Below the pieces are notes generated by a model that searched no databases, was not told the origin of the DNA, and saw nothing but the letters and a program-made list of their open reading frames with translations. Shown here piece by piece: positions 57,601-64,000 of a stretch of DNA of 64,000 bases. The DNA is from Halichondria panicea (taxonomy: Eukaryota; Porifera; Demospongiae; Suberitida; Halichondriidae), in assembly GCF_963675165.1 (NCBI RefSeq), contig NC_087388.1, forward strand, positions 6,543,651-6,607,650, written 5' to 3'. Made by a program: the position numbers and the translations under genes. Positions within the stretch are counted from its first letter, which is position 1. Each line of letters begins with the position of its first letter.

Positions 57601-60600
57601 TTGTCATTTTTCGGCCTCAGACCATGGGCTATAAATCCATGGTATCGCTAAATTGGCAAATACTTTTATCTCTCAAATATGAACTTTGATGACACCATTT
57701 GAAAGATCTTTTTCTAAGCTTTCAGAAAACCATAACATTTTTGACTTTGGATCCACGGAATTCAAGTTATGACAGCCGAAAGAGTCCCCAAACCATTGAT
57801 TAAACGGGGGGGGGGGTGTAGTTGAACACCCATAACTTTAGTATCGTTGATCCAATGTTGTTATAATTTTCTGAAAGCAGACCTTTCAAATGATGTGTTC
57901 TAAATCCAAAATTTCGTCGGGTCCCTAATTTCTCAAATACCACATAGCAACGGGCAACGATTTTAATTATCTAACTTTGCACATTACCACATGGTTGAGT
58001 AACCCTCTGTGTCCTCCTAGCTGGTATATTCGTCGACGACTTTCAGAGCATGGAGTCAGAGGTTAAACTGGGCTACACAATAGTAGCTGATGACCTCGTC
58101 CTGTACTCGTATGAACTGCCCAAACACTCGTCAGTGAGCGGCTTCAAGAGCAAGATTGATGTGGCTATAAACAGAAGGTACATGTTAGCTATAATTTATA
58201 TATATGCAGCTGGTACTTGTCCTCAGTCAAAGATAAAATTCGTAACTATCTTTCATAGGCCATATTTTTTGTTCAGATTGTCCAATTTCAATAGCTCTCA
58301 GAATGGTGTGCTTAGATACAAGATAAGTTGAAATCCAGCAATTCCCTATATTCAGTGGCCCCGTGTCTTCATTCCCTATATTCAGTGGCCCTGTGTCTTC
58401 ATTCCCTATATTCAGTGGCCTGTGTCTTCATTCCCTATATTCAGTGGCCCCGTGTCTTCATTCCCTATATTCAATGGCCCCGTGTCTTCATTCCCTATAT
58501 TCAGTGGCCTGTGTCTTCATTCCCTATATTCAGTGGCCCCGTGTCTTCATTCCCTATATTCAGTGGCCCCGTGTCTTCATTCCCTATATTCAATGGCCCC
58601 GTGTCTTCATTCCCTATATTCAATGGCCCCGTGTCTTCATTCCCTATATTCAATGGCCCCGTGTCTTCATTCCCTATATTCAGTGGCCCCGTGTCTTCAT
58701 TCCCTATATTCAGTGGCCCTGTGTCTTCATTCCCTATATTCAGTGGCCTGTGTCTCCATTTTATTCCAGGAATGGGATTATCAACATGATGAGCAACGCA
58801 CTCTTCAAGCAGCTACTGGGTAATCGGTCGTCTCCGGGGAACAATGTTACCATAGCAACCTACATCATGCCCCTCCCCTCTCAACCCATGCCCATTACCA
58901 TTGACATCACCACCATCCTGGGAGGACTACTCTATCCATTCGCTCTCTCCTTCCTTATTCCTGTGAGTACATTCTTGACAATTTCCATAGCTTTTGAGAA
59001 TAGTGCTAGATAGCCAATGAAAAGTGGAATCTAAATCACTTGGACAGGCTGTAAAATTCTGATTTTTTTCTGTAAAAAATAGCTTGTTAGTCGCTCTATC
59101 ATGTGGTTTTTCCCCCTATACAGGTCTTCATGGCGTCGTTGGTCAAGGACAAGTTTGAGAAGCACTTGATCATGATGGAACAGAATGGTTTGGGGAGGCT
59201 TACCTACTGGACCGTCACCTACCTCTTCAACTACATGCTCTATATACCTATCGCCGTGGAGATTGTCATCATATCATTGGCATTCCAGATACGATTGTTC
59301 ACACAGGTGAGGGAATACACATCATCTGAAAGACCTCTCTAAGCTTTCAGAAAATCATAAAATTAACGTTATTGGACCAACAAAACTAAAGTTATGGCCA
59401 ATAATTTTAAGATGTTGTATTTCTATTCCGTTTATTAACATCCCCTCTGGTAGTAGTACAGCTAGGAAGTGTGTATGTGTGTGATCACCCCCCCCCCCCC
59501 TAACAGACGGACGGGGTGATCCTCCTGCTCATGCTGTTCATATGGGGACATACGGTGGTCGTGCTTGGGTTTTTTTTCAGTACCTTCTTCAACCGACCTC
59601 GTGCGGCCATCTTTGTGGGTTACCTCCTAGTGGTGGCTAGTGTGGTCATTGGTGCTCTACTGGAAACACTGCAGGTGACTGTCATGTGATTACAGCGCAT
59701 GATAATATTATAATTATGTATACAACATACAATTGCTTGATAAACTTTTAAGCATTCGCCCCCCCTCCCACACACACCCCCCGCCCACACTACTCATCCG
59801 CCCACTCGTGTACAGGTGTTTCCAACAGACGTGACGCCATTCTTCTTGTACATGATGTACCCGATCTTTGCCTTCTGTCGGCTCTTCCAATACCTCAACA
59901 CAGGCTGTCTGGCCATGCAGTGTTACAGCATTGACATTCTAGCCCCGCAGGTCAGTCATGTGACAGTCATGTGATATATATATATATTACGTGTTTTTTA
60001 TACAATTGTTTTAATTTTTACGCTTATGCTACACAGGATGGTGGTCTTAGCCTGATTGCCACGGCGCTGGTGTACCTAGCAGGGTCGACAATATTGCTCA
60101 TGATTCTCAGTGTCTACTTGTCCTTTGTACTGCCCAGTTCCTATGGTGTCCGCAAATCTCCGTTCTTCCCAATAATAGGTAAGTGAGGAAAATAGCTGCT
60201 CAAGTTTATTTTGACTTGAGTGTGTCTAGCAGGGATCATACAAACGCAACGAAAATGAAATGGGAACTTTTATATGAGGGCTACTGTAGTTCCCAGTAAC
60301 TATAGATTGTCTGAGGATACAAATGATGTCATGTTGCTAGCTCAAGTTAGCCAATGAAAAGTGGGATCTACAATGTAGATCAACTACTTATTACAATCGT
60401 GATGTCACTGAACACTATATTATTCCTCTGTAGCTGTGTATAGATGGATCAAGAGTTTGTGTGCCAAGTGTGGGCTATTGAGCTGTAAGAAGAACGCCCA
60501 CGATTTACGAGCAGTAAGTAACCCCTTCACCTCTGTATTATTAGATTGTTTCACTCCTCCTTCCCCAGACGTCTGAGGTCAGTGTGGACCTAGAGGAAGT

Positions 60601-62544
60601 GGACGAAGACGTACAAGCCGAAGGTATAAAAATAGTGGATTACCAAGCAAAGGCCTTGCGCTTTTTCCCATAATTTGTAGCTAGCTTTGAGAGCCCGTAA
60701 CTTGTGTTCAGATTGTCCAATTTTAATAGCTCTCAGCCAATGGTGTGCTTAGATATAAGTTTTGTGATTGTAACAAGCTTGGCGCTCTTTTTAACCATTT
60801 TGGTAGCAATCTTTGAGAGCCTGTTAACTTGTGTTCAGATAGCATGACTAATTACCCCCCACAGAGGACACACTGCGGAGGGGATTCCCCGCTGATGCCC
60901 CTGTTGTTATGTACCAGTTGCGTAAGGAGTACCCGAGTTCCATTGGTAAGCGCCCCTACGTGGCTGTACACTCTGTCTCACTGGCTATACAGAGGAACGA
61001 ATGCTTCGGTCTACTAGGTCCAAACGGTGAGCAAGCGTCTGTCTCGTTGTAACGGATTGGAATTATGCTCTCGTCTGATATCTTGTTTCCACGCTTTTTG
61101 GTGTTTCCCCGGCCAATCCTAGCAATTGTTCACATTGCCTATAGATTGAGACTATCTCAATTTCTCGTTACACTGTTTCTACTGTATTAAACGACCTTTC
61201 ATTTATTCGTATAATTATAATTATATAGGAGCTGGAAAGACGACCCTAATCTCAGTGCTGACTGGACTCTATGAACCCACTAGTGGTCAAGCTCGTATTG
61301 CAGGCTACAATATAGCGACTGACATTAATGAGATCCACGGTCATATGGGGGTGTGTCCACAGTTTGATATCCAGCACGATAGTCTGACTGCTGAGGAGCA
61401 CCTCCTGTTTTACGCCAGGCTCAAGGGGGTTAAACGCAGTCGCGAGGCGGTCGTGGTGGAGAGAGCACTGAGGCAGGTATAGTACACGGGGACATTGGGG
61501 GAAACCCCCTTTCATTAATACAGAGTCATTGGGGGAAACCCCCTCATTGAGTAGCTTTACGTATAACTTTAGATCCCACTTGTGTTTAGCAGGGAACTAT
61601 GAGCTATAGCTATAGCTTAGGATACAAATGATGTCATGTTGCTAGCCCTAGTTAGCCAATGAAAAGTGGGATCTAAATCAGATCATCGGTATGTGGTTAT
61701 AAATTATAAAAAAAATAACTGCCTTTTGTAAACTGCTCCCTTAATTTGTACATGTTCGTTATATTTTATATATTTTATTAATCAGGTTAATTTGTGGGAT
61801 GCACGGAAGAGGAAGTCGTGTAAACTCTCTGGAGGTATGCGTAGACGTCTCTCTGTAGCCATGGCAACAGTGGGTAACCCGGACATCCTGATATTGGACG
61901 AGCCAACGACCGGACTTGACCCAGCCTCACGTCGTCAAGTGTGGGAGGTCATCGAGACTATCAAGGAGGGGCGCTCTGTGGTGAGTGGGTGGTGTGGGCG
62001 GGAATATTGCTCATTTTTCAAGGCTTAAGAAATGTTCCTGTGTGAGTGAGTGTGTGGTGTGTAGCTCTTTCAATAGTGTTTATTAATTTTATCATACTAT
62101 TCTGACCTTTGACCCGTACCCTCATAACCCCAATGACCCCTCAGATTCTAACGACCCATGCTATGGAGGAGGCGGACCACTTGTGTACGCGTATTGGGAT
62201 CATGAACTTTGGACGTCTTCGTTGCCTAGGCTCTGAGTCTCGCCTCAAGAAAAAGTTTGGAACTGGATATCAGCTGACGTTCAACTGTGCCCCGGGGCGT
62301 GTGGGAGAAGTGGAGGGTTACATAGCGACACACATACCACGAGCACTCCATCTGGAGACCTATGCTGGTATGGGCAAATAATAGGACCAAATCATAATAC
62401 CAATGTATCTTGATCATCAAGATAATGGCCATAATTATGTGTTCAGATTGTCCAATTTCAAATCTAATTGATGAGCTCTCAAGATAGCTTTCCAATGTGT
62501 GTCCCGCACACGCACACACACACCTCACACACACACACACACAC

Positions 62545-62596
<52 letters not shown>

Positions 62597-62878
62597 TCAT
62601 GCAGCTACAAGCTTGACAAAGGAGCGCTGAAAGTGAGTGAGGTGTTCCAACTGTTGGACTCTGTTAAGACCCAGGTGGGGATTCTGGACTGGGGCATCAA
62701 GATGACCACACTGGAAGATGGTGAGACCACACTATTCTACTCCATTCTAGATGGTCTACCAGCTAGGGGGTGGTTCTTGTGTAGCTGTTGGGATCTAGTC
62801 CATATACATGTATGCTCATAATTATAGAAGCCTATAGCTATTAGTATCACAAGATGCATACTAAGACCCCCCCCCCCC

Positions 62879-62922
<44 letters not shown>

Positions 62923-63042
62923 GTGTTTCTCAATATTGTCAAGAATACTGAAGATGATCGAATTACACCTCCCGGACTACACATGCCAAAGTGGTTGCCA
63001 TGCCAACAATGCCGTCGTAAAGCTGGCTCAGATACTGAATAA
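54271..63042 (+). CDS. ABCA-family half transporter (one TMD, one NBD)
   Basis: Twenty-two exons join in phase to 1044 residues: 54271-54360, 54675-54874, 55118-55348, 55682-55767, 55824-55921, 55976-56056, 56294-56355, 56977-57077, 58021-58177, 58770-58962, 59124-59306, 59507-59674, 59816-59950, 60037-60178, 60434-60513, 60569-60623, 60865-61026, 61229-61476, 61786-61980, 62145-62367, 62595-62720, 62924-63042. TM1 is at about 46-67, followed by a large lumenal/extracellular loop (about 68-415) and five or so TM helices (about 418-640). The NBD runs from about 695 to 985: Walker A GPNGAGKT (about 738-745, split by intron 17), signature LSGGMRRRLSVAMA (838), Walker B ILILDEPTTGLDP (858), H-loop His894, then TLEDVFLNIVK. 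The single TMD-NBD plan resembles plant and protist half-size ABCA proteins rather than full-length ABCA1, so it presumably works as a dimer, moving lipids (family knowledge plus inference). An aataaa overlaps the stop codon. Confidence 0.92.
54580..54672. repeat. (CA)n microsatellite before ABCA exon 2
   Basis: The CA run, followed by cacacacacgacag, leads into the exon 2 acceptor at 54674. Confidence 0.95.
56542..56976 (+). repeat. 42-bp minisatellite that repeats the ABCA exon 8 splice acceptor
   Basis: About eleven units (ttgtgcacccgcacccacag then gaactatgctttactgattt ag). Each unit carries cacccacag|gaactat, the same 3' splice site and first seven exon bases used by exon 8 at 56977 (ccacag|gaactattac). 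One unit lacks gcaccc. The frame is open through all units. Confidence 0.92.
57125..57930. repeat. Tandem cluster of three repeat family B copies in ABCA intron 8
   Basis: Two complete copies (57125-57430 and 57475-57785) and one partial copy (57822-57930) are head to tail, joined by gagtctccaaaccattgatt aaacgg and G runs. Each has arms ttgatccaatgtcaaaa and ttggatycacrraattcaag in inverted orientation. Confidence 0.8.
58335..58757 (+). repeat. About 30-bp minisatellite in ABCA intron 9
   Basis: About fourteen units of cattccctatattcagtggc c(c)(c/t)gtgtctt, 29-30 bp each. Units differ by a-for-g in ttcaatgg and by a missing base, so frames change. It ends just before the exon 10 acceptor. 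Confidence 0.92.
61571..61675. mobile_element. Small palindromic element (family D) in ABCA intron 18
   Basis: It is bounded by agatcccacttg and aagtgggatct in inverted orientation, about 105 bp. Its right half (gatacaaatgatgtcatgtt gctag...gttagccaatgaaaagt) recurs at about 60310-60380. Pieces are at 23203-23262 and 59010-59035. Confidence 0.7.
62515..62593. repeat. (CA)n microsatellite before ABCA exon 21
   Basis: CA repeats run to acacag at 62594, the exon 21 acceptor. A similar run at 62870-62918 precedes exon 22. Confidence 0.95.
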
Positions 63043-63254
63043 ATGTTTGACTCGTATTTTTACACTAATTATTTTTAGAGAACAATAATAGTTTTCTGTG
63101 TGCTATATATATACGTACATGTGTGTTTATTTAAATATAATTATATTACTGTGATTTCAACTCATCAAATTAATTTATGATAAACATAATAATTATGTTA
63201 ATTATGCCTCGAGGCGTAGCCGCACGAGGGATACGGTAAAGCTGACTGTGTGTG

Positions 63255-63289
<35 letters not shown>

Positions 63290-64000
63290 GTGTGTGTGTA
63301 TTCCAGCTATAACTGCTCAACGGTTGCAATGTGACGAAAACTAACAGCTTCTATAGGCTTCTAGCCACGTTCTCTTGGATTTTGATTCGTGGATTAGCAA
63401 ACTAAAGCTTCTTTCTCGAGTTATGGCTAGTTTGACTCACATTGAAGGCTGTTGCAGTCTCTTCAGAATCTTTCATAGCATCATCTGTCCGCACAAACTT
63501 TCTATTCAACATATGAGTTAGCCTTGCACTAAAGCGCTAGCTTTTTGTTAGCTACAATATTCAGAAAATATCTGTTAAAACAGCTAGCTAAGTAGCCATT
63601 TGTGAAATTGATCTCTTTGGAACACCCTTTAATTAGATCTATTCCTGTGGATGTAATGCGCATGCGCGCTCAATCCCCATGTGTGAGAAATAATATCCAA
63701 GATCCAGATCCAGATCCTCCTGGCAGAATCATCTTTGTCTTGAGGGCCTGGTAAGCCACAAAACACTACCATATAACAATATACTGATTAGATAACAATA
63801 TGCATGTACACAGGTCTTTTCTTCTTAGATATTATATACACTGAACTACAGATCCTGGAAGAATCATCTTTCTTGAGATCCTAGTAAGCCACATAATACA
63901 ACAATAGATGCATATAAATAAGTCTTTTCTTCTCAATGACTTTATATAGATAAGCTAACTTTAATATAAAATTCATTATAGAAACTAATATAACACTCCA
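63043..64000. other. Repeat-rich region after the ABCA gene
   Basis: No gene seen. Positions 63204-63600 are a divergent repeat family C copy (gcctcgaggcgtagccgcac gaggg...). It contains a (GT)n(TCTG)n tract at 63248-63298 and a cttggattttgattcgtgga segment shared with about 3830 and 7340. Two copies of a gatcctgg..gaatcatctt-type stretch lie at about 63710 and 63850. Confidence 0.6.

Noticed and set aside
58328-59013. Three overlapping frames of 130-216 residues (HSLYSVAPCL-type units)
   Set aside because: They come from the 30-bp intronic minisatellite. The last part overlaps real ABCA exon 10, read in its proper frame in the ABCA model.

Overview
The window is nuclear DNA from an animal, most likely a sponge (demosponge). 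The genes have many short GT-AG introns and encode animal-type proteins: TAF3, LIN37, TEX264, SUCO, NDUFA5, an RSBN1/KDM9-type protein and an ABCA half transporter. RING/TRAF-like genes are duplicated, intergenic gaps are short, and MITEs, minisatellites and CA/GT microsatellites are abundant. The sponge assignment is inference from this gene content; no ribosomal or mitochondrial marker is present. Exon models were assembled by hand by matching reading frame, splice phase and protein family.

Region 1 (1-9.4 kb, + strand) is a tandem array of four intronless 186-residue EF-hand genes. Their N and C termini closely resemble the Ca2+-triggered coelenterazine (luciferin)-binding protein of Renilla. 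The spacers carry a 1.6 kb duplicated block, relic 3' ends of lost copies, two MITE families and a 1.04 kb insertion flanked by a 12-bp direct repeat.

Region 2 (10.3-18.0 kb, - strand) holds three genes in tandem: the first two exons of EMC3 (ER membrane protein complex), a complete TAF3 (TFIID histone fold plus PHD finger) and a complete LIN37 (DREAM/MuvB). Region 3 (18.8-22.4 kb) has two RING/TRAF-like paralogues on the - strand. One is frameshifted and ends in a minisatellite grown from its own last codons. The other shares a short divergent promoter with a tailless TEX264.

Region 4 (22.6-45.6 kb) has an unrecognised coiled-coil gene (- strand, one-base frameshift) head to head with a 15-exon SUCO gene. 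SUCO intron 8 contains, on the other strand, a small Id-like HLH gene. Region 5 (46.0-54.0 kb) has NDUFA5 (- strand) divergent from an RSBN1/KDM9-type gene. Intron 5 of the latter hosts an antisense RING/TRAF-like gene and a second RING relic. Region 6 (54.2-63.1 kb) is a 22-exon, 1044-residue ABCA half transporter. One of its introns carries about eleven tandem copies of its own 3' splice site. The last kilobase is repeat-rich.

The genes do not form one pathway. ER functions recur (EMC3, TEX264, SUCO), as do transcription and chromatin factors (TAF3, LIN37, Id-like, RSBN1). The most novel candidate system is the coelenterazine-binding-protein-like array.
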